A stretch of 64,000 nt of DNA from Paracyclopina nana (GCA_019096065.1 JAGUCH010000009.1:1870001-1934000); one strand, 5' to 3'; positions 22,545 to 33,926 are shown, numbered from the stretch's first letter. Notes: generated by a model from the sequence alone, not told the origin. A program made the numbers and translations.

Positions 22545-25500
22545 ATGTTCTTACTCATAGTGTCTGTGCTCTTTCTATGGTAAGACCCGCTTTAATTACT
22601 TTTTCAGCTGAATTAGCCTTGAACCCGAAAGTTCTCATCTCGAATGTGTTGAGGTGATAAAAAGTGAAGCATAATTTAATGTTAACTACTTTCCGTATGA
22701 ATTTTGCTTCCTCCACATTTGCCAATGAAATTTTGATTTTTGCAAAGCCACTGAAAAAATTGGCCAAAGTCATTTTATTTGGTAATTCTCAGTTTGGTAT
22801 GTTTACAGTGTCAGGAAAGAAAGTTGAATGGTATATACATAAAGAGGAAAAGTTTGGCCGCAACTTTTCGCCAACTTTTCCCTTCCCAACCTAGTTACAC
22901 ATAATGGGTATGTTATTATAGAGCTATATGGTATACACCATAAAGTAATTGGCAGTACTACCAATTTTCCTTTTGTTATACCAGCATCTTGATGAGTCAG
23001 CTCTATTTATGTAGGGTATATTATTGGTCATAGCAGATGTATACACCTCAATGGTGGCCGGTATGTGATTAATATAAAAATAATATTCCCTCAAAAAAGA
23101 GCCGCCATTCATTCTTCGTTGGAACTGAATTTCCTGCTTCGGTGGTTCCTTATTAAAAAGAGATAGCCTGCAGGCAGACTTTGAGCATGTATGACATTTA
23201 CGAAAAAAGGCAGGATGAATGATGACTTGTTGTAGCATATACCAGGATGCCTATACGAAAAAGATACCTCATCTTTACCATGTTTTAGGGGCTCGACATC
23301 TTCCAGGGGAGCCAATGGTGCAAGTGCTGAGGAGAGAGCTAATTCTCTGGAAAATGTGACCAAAACTATTGGAAATTTGCTAGATGGTTATGACATTAGG
23401 CTCCGTCCCAACTTTGGAGGTACTTAAAAAATAACCACCCTTAGCAGCCTGGAAATAACCTTTTCTTCTCGCCAGGGGATCCACTGTACGTAGGATTCGA
23501 TCTCACCATTGCCAGTTTTGACAGTATTTCTGAAGTCAGTATGGTAAGTCAAATAATGCCCTGCTCATTAATTAAGGCTTTCTGATAGAAGAACAGCCAA
23601 TTTTAGCCAGTTTAACACACACTTTTTTGCTTAATTTGAGCCAACTTTGTGATTCCAGAAGATTCTACTTCACTTAAGAGCAAATTTGACTTGTTTTTCG
23701 CAAACTATCAGCCATACTGCCCAGCTGAGCGTAGTCCACATTTTTGGCCTGCTTACTTCAATATCCTAATAGTTTAATGAAATTCCTTGCAGGATTACAC
23801 CATAACCATGTACTTGAACCAATACTGGAAGGATGAGAGGCTCTCCTTCAGTCCTGAAGAGGACAAAGTGCTCACCTTATCCGGAGACTTTGCTGAAAAG
23901 ATCTGGGTGCCAGACACATTTTTTGCAAATGACAAAAACAGGCAAGCTGCTGCTGCTGCTGGAAAAGGCCTCCCAAATGTAGCTAGGGTGCATTATTTTA
24001 AAAGCTTTTTTTCTGTTCCAGCTTTCTTCACGATGTAACAGAGCAAAACAAAATGGTTCGCCTCCACGGTGATGGTGCCATCACTTATGGCATGAGGTTC
24101 ACAACCACTTTGGCATGCATGATGGACTTACATTATTATCCGCTCGACTCACAAAATTGTACCGTGGAAATAGAAAGCTGTGAGTTGTAGTTTTAGTCAT
24201 ATTTCCCAACTGCAATACATCCTGGCGAAAAAAAGCACGAGCAAAAGTTGCAGATAGTCAGTATCAATGTCATATACCAACAAGCTAGGGAGGAAAGCTT
24301 TTCTTTGTCAGAATGCATTTCGACGATTAAAGCCCGACGAAGCTCGTGCTAAAGCTGCAATAAAGCCAATTACTTTTTTGAGGGGGAAGCATAAGCTGAG
24401 AAGGAATATTTTCTCCTTGGGAAAAATTCCAGACTAAACGGCCAATTGAAGGCACAAGACGTGGGCCGCTGAATATTAAGATTAGCTTAAATATTGTATC
24501 AAAAAAGTACCATAAATATTGCGAGCTGTCAGGTTGGCCGAGTGGTCTAAGGCGTCAGATTTAAGCTCTGATACTCTCACGAGTGCGTGGGTTCGAACCC
24601 CACACCTGACATTTAAAATTTCTTTTTTCAGATGGCTACACAGTGTCTGATGTTGTAATGTACTGGCGAGAGGAACCAGTGGTTGGTGTGGACAAGGCTG
24701 AGCTTCCGCAATTCACTATTGTAGGTTGGGAGACTAATGAGAGGAAAATCAAACTTGCAACTGGTAAGCAAAACTCTTGCTTTTGTTTCAAGTTGCAAGG
24801 CAAGTCTGCTAGCTAGGAAAACTTTAGCCCTAGAGGTATTCAGAGAAGGAAAACATTTTATCCAGGTCAAAAGCACTCAGAAAATGGTGACCTAATTTGC
24901 TTCTTTTCAGGCACATACCAAAGATTGTCCCTCTCCTTCAAACTACAAAGAAACATTGGCTATTTCGTATTTCAAACATATCTTCCATCGATTCTGATCG
25001 TGATGCTTTCTTGGGTTTCATTCTGGATCAACCACGAGGCCACAAGTGCTAGGGTGGCTTTAGGTAAGTTTTTTAGGTATTACCCTAACATATAGAAGAC
25101 TCTTGACGGCGCAGCAAAGCGTGCACGGCCCTACATTTTAATACGCGGTACCTCATTTAGTGTTGCATGGCGTTGCACGGCGTTGCATGGCGCTGCACGG
25201 CGCTGCACGGCGCTGCACGGCGCTGCACGGCGTTGCACGGCGCTGCACGGCGCTGAAGGTGCTAAACGGCGAAACATGGCGTTTTATACTTAGCTGCTCA
25301 GAACTGTATTTCTTTAATTACGAAACTTCTGAACATTGCAGCTGGAGCTAAAATCCTATATTGTGCTTGGCTTAATAGCTTTTAAATTGATGATTTTCTG
25401 TCGCAGGCATCACAACCGTGTTAACCATGACAACCATCAGCACTGGTGTCCGCTCGTCATTGCCTCGGATCTCGTATGTAAAGGCCATTGACATCTACTT

Positions 25501-26161
25501 GGTCATGTGCTTCGTCTTCGTCTTCGCGGCCTTACTCGAATATGCCGCGGTCAACTACACTTACTGGGGTGCGAGGGCCAAGAAGAAAAAGAAGGAGAAG
25601 AGGCAGAAGGAGAAAGAGGAGAGGCTGGCCAAGGCCGCGGAGGCCACCATAACAGCCTCAGCCTCAGCTTTGCTGTCAGCCACCGGCATGACTATGGCCT
25701 CTGAGGCCACCGTGGCCTCCGGTGCGGCTGCAGCAGAGGACAACAAGGAGATTATTGAGCTCCAAGATCTCCGAATGTCTCCCATTCCGAGCATCCGGAA
25801 CCGGTTTGGAGGCCGAGGTGGAGGCCGGAGCAACACAGCAGCCTCCGAGGCCGTCCAGGACAACTTCCCGCCGAGCTTTCGAATCAATCGAGGTTACTCG
25901 ACAGCCTCAGGAGGCCGCGGGTCGGCCTTGGGTGGCCTTGGGCTCCGGAGGTCAGCCTCAGCGACCTCGGCCTCAGCAATGGACAAAGCGCGACAGTCGA
26001 GGCTGCTGAACCAGCTCAAAAAGGGAACTTCAACCTTGAAGGCCGCTCTGCCAAAGATCAAGGATGTGAACATCATTGACAAGTACTCCAGAATCATCTT
26101 CCCGGTCTCCTTCCTGGTCTTCAATGTTGCTTACTGGTGCTTCTATGTGCTCGAGGTTTGA
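22545..26161 (+). CDS. Lcch3-like: GABA-A receptor beta-like subunit (Cys-loop anion channel, Lcch3/GABRB type)
   Basis: This is a pentameric ligand-gated chloride channel subunit for inhibitory transmission. Exons: 22545-22579, 23289-23419, 23476-23543, 23793-23941, 24022-24179, 24632-24763, 24911-25063, 25407-26161; 526 aa, all phases consistent. The tiny first exon encodes the signal peptide ([12 protein letters not shown]). Seen: RLRPNFGG at the N-terminal domain; IWVPDTFF; the Cys-loop Cys160-Cys174 ([15 protein letters not shown]); the M1 signature [11 protein letters not shown]2 [16 protein letters not shown], typical of anion-selective GABA beta subunits; M3; a 200-residue Lys- and Ala/Ser-rich cytoplasmic loop; and M4 at the very end (YWCFYVLEV). 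Intron 4 needs a GC donor (AACAG/gcaagc at 23942). Intron 5 carries a tRNA gene and intron 7 a 10-bp tandem array. Confidence 0.93.
24528..24611 (+). tRNA. tRNA-Leu (anticodon UAA), intronless, nested in an intron
   Basis: The 84-nt sequence folds as a class II tRNA. The acceptor arms GTCAGGT and ACCTGAC pair; the A box is GGCCGAGTGGTCTAAGG-like; the anticodon stem TCAGA/TCTGA encloses loop TTTAAGC with anticodon TAA; there is a long variable arm (ACTCTCACGAGT); and the B box is GGTTCGAACCC. A T run just after it (24624-24629) can serve as the Pol III terminator and doubles as the polypyrimidine tract of the host intron's acceptor. It is transcribed in the same direction as the host GABA receptor gene. 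Confidence 0.95.
25161..25260. repeat. 10-bp tandem array, unit CGYTGCAYGG, about 10 copies
   Basis: Ten near-perfect 10-bp units run without gaps inside intron 7 of the GABA receptor gene. Units differ mainly at two positions (C/T). The array is GC-rich in an AT-rich intron. Confidence 0.9.
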
Positions 26162-26505
26162 TCGCGGCCTCGAGACTCTTTTTGTATTCGGCCTTCGCTT
26201 CAGTTCAAGATCTCAGTTGCAGCAGCTTCAACAGACCTAAACTCCTCATTTCTAGGCGCCAATAATAAAAATACTGACATTGGGCTAATTGTGAATAATA
26301 AATCACACATTTTAAGGCGTACAGAGCAGGCCACGTGGCGTTAAACGATTACGCAATCATGGCAACCTGCACGCTTAATTATGCCTTTTGAATTCAATTT
26401 GGCCGTGACAAGCATGTATGTCAAAGTTTGCAGCAAGAAAAAGTGTCTTGATATATCACAGACAACTTTATTTGATAGTAAGCCATAAAACGACGGTCGA
26501 CTTGG
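26162..26505. other. Convergent 3' ends of GABA receptor (+) and SLAIN (-)
   Basis: A plus-strand AATAAT/AATAAA cluster occurs around 26262-26300, and TTTATT at about 26467 gives an AATAAA on the minus strand for the SLAIN gene. No gene is seen here. Confidence 0.4.
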
Positions 26506-28482
26506 TCAATAAAAATTCGAGTTTTTCCTAGCCCCAGTAGCAGACGAGGCCCGACTGCCAGGCTTCGGTATGCCGGAAGTAGGGGCGGGTAGACGCGAGC
26601 CAAAGCCCCCAGGAGGTCTGGGTATGCCGGTGGTTGGCCTTGCAATTCTAGTGGTTGCAGTGGGAGGTCGAATTCCACTTTGAAATCTCATTTGGGACGA
26701 AGAACTTGCGTTCCGTGCAGAGTTGCTGCCAGCTGAGCTCTAGAAATTCAGTGGAAGGTGTAAATGCAAATCCTTGCCCACAAACACAAACTTTGCTTGA
26801 GTGTGTGGCCTCAAGCAGAAAGTCAAGAGAGGCCATTCTTCGCCTTGACGAATACATCAAATTTAAAAATGTTTCAAGCTGACTTACATCTCTTGACATT
26901 ATGGTTGCGCCCCTCGCGGGCACAGATGGCTGAAGTTGGCCTCGACCTCCATTTGGAGGCTGCATTCTTGGATCTGAGCCGTGAAGCCGAGAAGACAATC
27001 CGTATGGTATTTGAGGTCGACTCAGCCTTGAGCCCTGAGGAATGCCTCCGTTGGCCTTGTTCTGGCCTCTAATCTTATTCAGGTTAGGCATGGACCGACC
27101 CAAACGATCTGAAATTAGGACATGAATGAATGTATCGGTTGAACAAACGCAACGTGCCACACTTGGAAAGATCTAGAATATCTATGAATTCTGCCATAAT
27201 TCCTGCAATGATTGTCATAGGTGGAATTTTTCAGCCCATAAAAATACGTACGGAGTAATATCATTACCCGACTTAGCTTGCTACCTATCACTTAGATGAC
27301 GCAATTCTCACCTTGTGGAGGAGGCTGCGAATCCAAGCTCTGGCTACTATATGGTGAATCTGGAAGAGAATCCTGACTTGAATACTGATTGTATCCACTG
27401 CTGCCACCCCCTCGTTGGTGACTATGAAGATCCTGGTGGCATCCCTCTGTCGAAGGACTATTTTCTGAACTGGGTGACACTGTTGCAGATCTCTGATTGT
27501 TGATCATCACAGCTTGCCTTAAACCTAAGAAAGAACTATGAACAACCCTCATATCACGTCGTCAAGTTATGCATGACTTACTTTCTTCTTGCATTCTAGC
27601 CAAATTCTGCACATCTCCTAAGTCATTCAATCTGTGAGACATAGATGAATCTGAAGTGTTTGACAATCGATCCAGATCCAAATCAACAATGTCCTGAGAC
27701 GAACTTCGGGACCCCTTGACGTCATAAGTGGCATTACTGGTGGGAGATGAAGCATCAAACGTGGAATTGACTTTGCGAAAGGTTGCATTGAGACCGCCTT
27801 TGGTAAACGTTGAATTGAGGCCACCTTTGGTGAATGTCGAATTGAGGCCGCCGAGGCTTTGCCTCAAACTTTCTTCTTGGAGTCGAGCAAGATTTTGTAC
27901 ATCGCCTACATCATTCAATCGATGGTTGCTGTTCTCAGAGGTCGAGGACAGCCGGTCGTCTTCTGTTTTATCCGAGGATTCTCTACGCAAGTATGGAGAT
28001 CTTTTCACGAATGTCCCATTGTTTTTCCAATCCTCTTCATCTTGATCATCAGTGTGGATGGACAGGTTGGCGAGCAGATCTGTAGTCTCCTTGTCATAAG
28101 ACAAATTCCTCAAGGGGGAAGGTCTGGTAAAGGTTCTCGTGTCAAATCTGGTCTTGGTCAAGGGTGTGGAGCTCATTGACGGTCTTGAGGGAAGAATAGT
28201 GAACCTGAAATTCGGATTGACCGCTTGTAAAAGGGTCCCGAATGAAGCATTAAATCAAGCTTTATACCTGGATGGCGAAGATCCTTTGGCGATCATGTCC
28301 AGTTTCTCGACTAGGCTTCGCTTTTTCATGCGCACTTCCGGATCCTCTGACATGTTCCACTTTCTCCAAGAGCCATGGTCTCCTTGGACATTGGGATTGA
28401 CCAGCCAAGTCTCCTCATCCTCGTTGAGCCCAAGTACGTCATCCAGGTCAATAATCTCCAAAGATTCCGGTCCTGTTGCCAT
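26506..28482 (-). CDS. Slain-like: SLAIN motif-containing microtubule plus-end protein, 501 aa
   Basis: SLAIN proteins bind EB1 and ch-TOG at growing microtubule ends. Exons on the minus strand: 28268-28482, 27582-28204, 27312-27524, 26888-27108, 26506-26739; phases agree. Seen: an N-terminal acidic segment (GLNEDEETWL) followed by KKRSLVEKLD, matching the conserved SLAIN N-terminal block; two copies of the core LNDVGDVQNLARLQEESLRQ (the second is LNDLGDVQNLARMQEESLRQ, split by intron 2); the conserved GRSMPNLNK; and a basic Pro/Ser-rich C-terminus with a TSGIPKP segment, which fits an EB1-binding SxIP motif. Three tandem nine-residue repeats (GGLNSTFTK type) lie between the two core motifs. 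Minus-strand AATAAA lies about 40 bp beyond the stop. The last exon was placed by an acceptor (ttctag) that keeps the frame into the SxIP region. Confidence 0.85.
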
Positions 28483-29456
28483 AGTTCACTCCGCTTCTGA
28501 TCTCTTCCTCCTCTGAATTATTTATTATTTGTGGTATTCTAATTGAATTAGTTTTATGGGCGTTGGTTTTCCGTCTCTTTGTTTACATTCGCCAGTTCCG
28601 CGAAATTATCAGGGGTCAGGCAGCACCATTGCAATGAACACTTCGAATTTGCGGAAAATCACATGATTGTTTTCAAATGAATAATGAACAGAAATTCAAC
28701 TAGGTAAGAGTGGCTTTAAACATCATGATGACTTCACTGCGTTGAGCACGAAGCATTATGGAAAAGAGAAGAACTATTAACTTATGCCGTCTTTTTCCAG
28801 ATTGCACTCTTTCAAAGTAGTGAAGAATCGAAATTCTATGTCGAGCCAAGCTTACATGAAGTATTCTTCATTTAAGTATTATTATTATTTATTTTATATC
28901 AATAAATTATTAATTTAAAATTAAATTTGCGAGCATTCGATATAGATATTGAAAGATAAATCATGTCAAGTGTCAACTAAATATAGATCAATGATTGAGT
29001 AGCAAGCCTGAAAAAGTTTGCTTCTCATTCTTTTTTGGAAAAAGCTTGGATTTGCACAACTCTGCACTCAATGTCAGTCCACCTAGCGGGCATTTTTAAC
29101 AATGCCACGCTATGAGTCATGGAATGTCAATCATCCTCTGCCTCTTGGTGCGTTAGTTCACACTGGGCTTCACTCTACCTTTTCCATTATGAAAGGTTGA
29201 ACGAATCAGGCATATTAATCCTCGGCGCGTATTTGAAGGTAGTTTTATGAGAAATGTTTTGATAGTTGGAGAACATGCATCTACTATTTTACAGTCATCG
29301 TTACACTAAAAACCAAAGTCATAGGTATTTTCAATTTTCATATATGGGGTGAATATTGCCATCATAGATGCAACCTATAATAGCTGAATATGAGGCCGTT
29401 AGTCAATAGCTTACCAGTCTCAAGCGCTCAGTTAGCATAGAGCTGTTGAGGTTACT
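28483..29456. other. Intergenic, divergent SLAIN (-) and orphan 7TM (+) promoters
   Basis: AT-rich and without a supported gene. A weak CTCF-like site occurs at 29076-29089 (11 of 14 positions on the minus strand). TCAGTT at 29428-29433 is an initiator candidate 29 bp before the 7TM ATG. Confidence 0.35.
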
Positions 29457-30449
29457 ATGGCAGCAAAACGCCAGTATGTATTTAAAACGCCTTTCACAAT
29501 TGGTCAGTCGAGGAACAGTGGATGCCAAGCAATGTCAATATACTATCCTCTGATCATTCAAATCGCCCATGGGGCTGCCATTCCCATTGCGATTCTATCT
29601 AACATAATCTGCTTAATTTATATTGTATTCAAGCTCAAGCTAAATACGACAATCAAGCACATTTTAATTGCTGATGGAACCATCAACTTGGTCTGTTCCG
29701 TTTGCACCAGCATTGGATATGTTCTTGTGATAATAAATCAAATACAGACGAGTGTGTCCTGCATAGTTTACATCCTCCCAGGAGTTTTTTCGTACACCAC
29801 CTCAGTCCTATTAACTGGCACCTTGTCCTATGTTCGATTCCAAATGGCATCTAAAGCAACCCAAGGATTTATTTATGACAAGCCCATTTTGCGATACAAA
29901 ATTTGGGGTTTCATATGTGCTCTAGGTCTATCACAAATCGGCATAGCTTTCATTTCCGCCAATTTCAACATTGGTTACACAATTGGTCTGGTCTATTGCT
30001 CAGGAGCCGAACATAGCATGGCTGGATTTCTCACCTTGATCATGCTCATTTCCGGATGCATCGTAGCTTTGCGCTTCGACTGGTTAATGGTTCAGCTTGT
30101 GAAATCTCAATCAAGAGTTCATCCTATGGAAATGGTTGTTTGGTCAGCTCAACCACGCCTCAGGTCTAATTCACCGAGGAACGTCCTCAGCAATTCAGTA
30201 CCGATTAGTGCAACCATTCTTAGCTCATTAGGTTTGGTGCTTGTAATGGTGAATTTCTTAGTAACTGCCCTTAGTCACCCGGAAGAAAGGAACGTGTGGA
30301 AAACCGTGTTTGCTGTTATAAATTCTTTTAGATCAAGTATTCACATGGTGTTAACGCTGGTTCTGACCATCAAGTCTGCTGAAAAACAAAGAATAAACCA
30401 CCCAGCGATACCAGTAGGCCCGCAATTCCATGAGGATGAGGTCGCTTAA
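29457..30449 (+). CDS. Intronless seven-transmembrane orphan receptor-like protein, 330 aa
   Basis: A single uninterrupted ATG-to-TAA frame among intron-rich neighbours. Hydrophobic segments fit seven helices: residues about 35-58, 66-92, 98-125, 145-168, 173-200, 250-275 and 285-305. The first loop KLKLNTTIKHILIADGTINL resembles the TM1-TM2 region of rhodopsin-like receptors. There is no clear DRY motif (the TM3 end reads LSYVRFQM) and no NPxxY, so it is either a divergent lineage-specific chemoreceptor-like GPCR or another 7TM family. The start was chosen at the first ATG; MSIYYPL 25 codons later is an alternative. AATAAA follows at about 30602. An intronless structure suggests retroposition or a rapidly expanding receptor family. 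Confidence 0.75.
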   Translation: MAAKRQYVFKTPFTIGQSRNSGCQAMSIYYPLIIQIAHGAAIPIAILSNIICLIYIVFKLKLNTTIKHILIADGTINLVCSVCTSIGYVLVIINQIQTSVSCIVYILPGVFSYTTSVLLTGTLSYVRFQMASKATQGFIYDKPILRYKIWGFICALGLSQIGIAFISANFNIGYTIGLVYCSGAEHSMAGFLTLIMLISGCIVALRFDWLMVQLVKSQSRVHPMEMVVWSAQPRLRSNSPRNVLSNSVPISATILSSLGLVLVMVNFLVTALSHPEERNVWKTVFAVINSFRSSIHMVLTLVLTIKSAEKQRINHPAIPVGPQFHEDEVA

Positions 30450-30817
30450 AATGTCGATTGAATTTACAATGAAGACATGAAATGTATTCCATGTTCAACC
30501 TTAGAAATTGATATGTATTGCATTCCAAGTACAATTATCATGTTACAATCCGATCATAGTATGTACATTTCTAATTTTTCATTCATATTCCATTAGGTCT
30601 GAATAAAACTTTGCTCACGTCGCTTGAAAACTTTCTTCTTTTAATTAAAAAAGCTTGTCAATCATTACTGCTGTAAATATTGAATTTTCTTGCGAAAATG
30701 TGAAGATTGCTCGCCTGTTTTGAATATTTGTAGCGTTCTTGATTGATACATACGTGCATTTTAGTTGTATTGTTCTTGGTATATAGCTGTATTGAATTCA
30801 GTGCATAAAATTTTTGA

Positions 30818-31497
30818 TCAGAAAAGAAACTTGTATTTTTGACACAATACAGGTCTTGTATAGCTGCACATGTAATCATACCATTTTCCTGAAGACAGTA
30901 TAACATAAACACAGTTTTCAGTGCTACCTACTGAGCTAGTGTAAGAGCCCCAAAATGTGTACGAAAGTGGCTTATCAGGATTGGAGTAAAAGTAGAAATT
31001 CCCTTTCACTCTGCCTAGGTCAGTAATACCAATGTGAGCATTCAAATTCGATTTGAGGGATAATAATCCATTAGTAATGTTGGCATTGGATGGTTCCAGC
31101 AAGGTGCCCAACATACTTTGGCAAAATGACACGCCTTGATCCCATGTCATACTCGTGGTATTGAGATACCCACAAACGCTTCCATCCAGTTCAAACCATC
31201 CAAAGTCACTACAATTGAGTTCTAGAAAGTGATACGAAAGTTCTTACTTTTATTCAAGCAGAATATTGTAGAATAATATGTACTTCTGTTGGATGGAGTA
31301 ATGTCCAATCTGGATCTTATGAAGGTACACTCATGCCCTTCAAGATTATCTGGTATACTATTCAAATACCGCATTTCGGTTGAAGTACCACATCCCCGAC
31401 CAGTGATAAAATGTCCATTCCCAGTTTGGATGAGTTTAGCAGCAATTTCTGAAGAGAAAATCAGAAAAGCCATGCAAAGGGGCCATTTCACGGACAT
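30818..31497 (-). CDS. Secreted C-type lectin-like domain protein, 217 aa
   Basis: Exons on the minus strand are 31248-31497 and 30818-31221, spliced in phase 1 through a 26-bp intron. That is extremely short and makes this junction the least certain part. Exon 1 begins with a signal peptide (MSVKWPLCMAFLIFSSEIAA). The C-terminal part shows C-type lectin hallmarks: MTWDQGVSFCQSM near the start of the domain, a HIGI strand in place of WIGL, ENCVYV, then WYDYMC and a final VLCQK that would close the paired disulphides. No EPN or QPD calcium/sugar motif is visible, so classical carbohydrate binding is doubtful. Proteins like this act in arthropod immunity or cuticle/mucus secretions; the role here is unknown. 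Confidence 0.7.
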
Positions 31498-32434
31498 TCT
31501 TGAACAATGCTTGAAATGCTACTTAGAGCGAAAGTCAAGTGAAGCACAAGGCAATTTTGTGGGCATAATTACCTACCTCTCGTAGCAAATGACCCACTCT
31601 GTTTACGATTTATTGTCAGCCTGAAGGAAGAGATTTATTATTTATCGCGCAAACAACACACATAAGGCAATATAAACGTAGGAAAAGTTTTAAAAGGTCA
31701 CAATAGCATTATTTTACTAAGAAAACCAATTTTCAGTTAATAGTATACGAATGTGGATTGAGCTACATAAAGAACACAAAAAATGCCCAGTTATTTTCTG
31801 ATTATCTATCGTCCGTTGTTGCTAGTTGAAACCAGAGCTGAAACTAGTTCCATCTCCATTTAAGCTAAATTCGTACTTTTTGCAATATTTCTGTCATTTC
31901 AAAAGCAATCCTAATTCAACAAAATAAAAAAGTTAAAAATAAATGGTACTTTCATTAACTCCTTTAACTTCCTGTAAAGTGAAAATGGCTAAGCAAGCTA
32001 TGCCATAATAGCCACGAGGCTCGACATGCTGGCCAATCGTGCCTAAGATGAAATTGTTTGGGTTTTCCCAAAAAATGAGTTGATGCGAGCGGGCAGAGTG
32101 TATGCGGTGTAAAACCTGTCGACTAGTTTAACCTAAAGGCTCATGTAACCTTAATTTGGAGTGGACAGAGTACATTGGGCCAATGAAAAAAATGCTCAAC
32201 ACTTAGCAGGGTTTTAATACATGTCCATGTCATTCAATAACATTTTGATACATTTTGGGGCTAACTAAGAATATTACTGTGATCTTACTTAATTTTACTT
32301 AATTTGAGTGCAAGATCGTAGAAAAAAGCCATCTTTTTATTTTTGTGGGAGGCAAAAGAAAAAAGGCTAAGTTTTGCTAGCAAGTGGGCAAAAATTCAAG
32401 AATGGATTATTAATTCCTTCTCAGAGTGCACTGT

Positions 32435-33021
32435 AGGGTCACTCCTAATAAAAAAGTCGCATCATTGAAAAGTACGTGAAAATGCACCGTAACTTCAAGA
32501 ATGCCAAAAATTGGCATTACTTAGATAAATCCCATTCTAAATCATAGGAAAGTTATTCTAAAGCTAGAAAAATGTAAAGAAATTAGGTTTTTAGGCATCC
32601 AATTGCCTAAATTGATCAAAAACACCCCAATTTTAATAGAAATAGCCACAAGTTTGGTTTGCAAACACTCCTCCAAATCTCATAAGTATGTGGATATATG
32701 AACACAACAGGGGTACTTTATTATTCCAAGGTGTCCAACTGAAGTTTTTTGGAAAGCATCTTTGAGGAATGCTGAAGTCCAAGGGATCTATAGGCACATA
32801 TGATTTGTTTCTGATTTTCTTGCAGCCTTTTGGCATAGAGTTTCAATGACAAAATCTGAGTTTGATAAAATAAAATCTCTGAAGATAACATTTTAGTTGC
32901 CCAAAAACATCAAGGAAGTCAATTTTGAAGTATTAGCATCAATCTAGAGCCGAATTAGTGATGGCCTTTTTCGCACAATTTTCAATGAAAACGATGCGAC
33001 TTTTTTGTTAGAAGTGACCCT
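32435..33021. mobile_element. Probable MITE-like non-autonomous DNA transposon, 587 bp
   Basis: Left end 32435-32463 and right end 32993-33021 are inverted copies, 27 of 29 positions identical (AGGGTCACTYCTAAYAAAAAAG in outline). The inside is AT-rich, with no transposase and only a 67-codon minus-strand frame. A clear target duplication is not visible; CTGT occurs just outside both ends but not at the same offset. Family assignment is not possible by eye. Confidence 0.6.
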
Positions 33022-33821
33022 TCTGTGGAGTGGTGTAAACTAACACTGAGTTTGGTTAAGAACATCTTAAGAATGCTGAGCTGCGTTACTTTTGTTTAGC
33101 TTTTTAGACAAACTTCTTACAGTATTAAAAATTGTTTTAAAAACAACAATTGAGTTTCTGCAGTGGAGGAAAAATGGTGGCTAATTTCCCCATCCAAAGA
33201 AAATTATCTAGGTAGCGTTTTGAATTGGGGAATCCCACTACTCGGGGGATCATAACTTTGGTCGAATTTCCGCATTAAGATCGAAAAAGTATTTACCATA
33301 GGGTAGATTGAGTTTATGCCTAAAATTGTGTGCTGTTGCTTCATGAGTCACTGATGGAATTCAATGAATGACAAGCAACTTACTGGGAAATGCTCAATTC
33401 GGAGCTATATAATTACAAGGAAAACTACTTTTAGCTTTGGACATCGATGATTTTGTAACCTGTCGTAACGAATTATGATGAGCAGTGTGGTTTAACTAAA
33501 ATCAGTTATTGTTAGACCAAACTGCGATATGAGAACGCCCTTAAGCATTATTTTCAGCATCAAATGAAGAAAAGATGAAAAAAGGAAGCTAAATTCAGTT
33601 TCAATTTTCCTTAAAAAAAGGAAGCGACAAAATATCAAGGGAAGTTCGAAGAAAGCTAAAGTGACCACTTAAGTAACTAAGCAATCAAGTGAAATGGGCA
33701 CGAAGAGGAAAAGAAAGTAAATTTTTAGCTATCTGCGCGTAGATCTTCTTTGTTTCGATCGAATTCGATCAAAAAGTCGTTCGTTCGCTGCCTAAAAACG
33801 CGATGAGCTAGCCCTGCCTTG

Positions 33822-33864
33822 CCTATATAAAAGCGTGCTTTATAACGTGCTCTACATCAGTAGT
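33822..33864 (+). promoter_or_regulatory. TATA box plus arthropod-type initiator of the SLC35G-like gene
   Basis: TATATAAAAG begins at 33824 and TCAGTA lies at 33857-33862, about 33-35 bp downstream, the classical TATA-to-start spacing. The coding ATG follows at 33927. Confidence 0.55.
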
Positions 33865-33926
33865 AATTGGTTCAAATCTAGGCCTGGAACTGAAATTGTA
33901 AATAGCAATTTTATTTCAACATTGCC

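Larger units (their letters stand above)
31498..33926. other. Intergenic region with an inverted-repeat element
   Basis: No supported gene. A terminal-inverted-repeat element spans 32435-33021 (listed separately). The right end holds a TATA box and initiator for the SLC35G-like gene. Confidence 0.4.

Noticed and set aside
25561-25887. 108-codon minus-strand frame
   Set aside because: It is antisense to the Ala- and Ser-rich M3-M4 loop of the GABA receptor, a composition shadow.
26648-27160. Long minus-strand frame starting MARCVCSTDTF
   Set aside because: It reads through the SLAIN intron; only the part from 27108 down to 26888 is exon by splice sites and phase.
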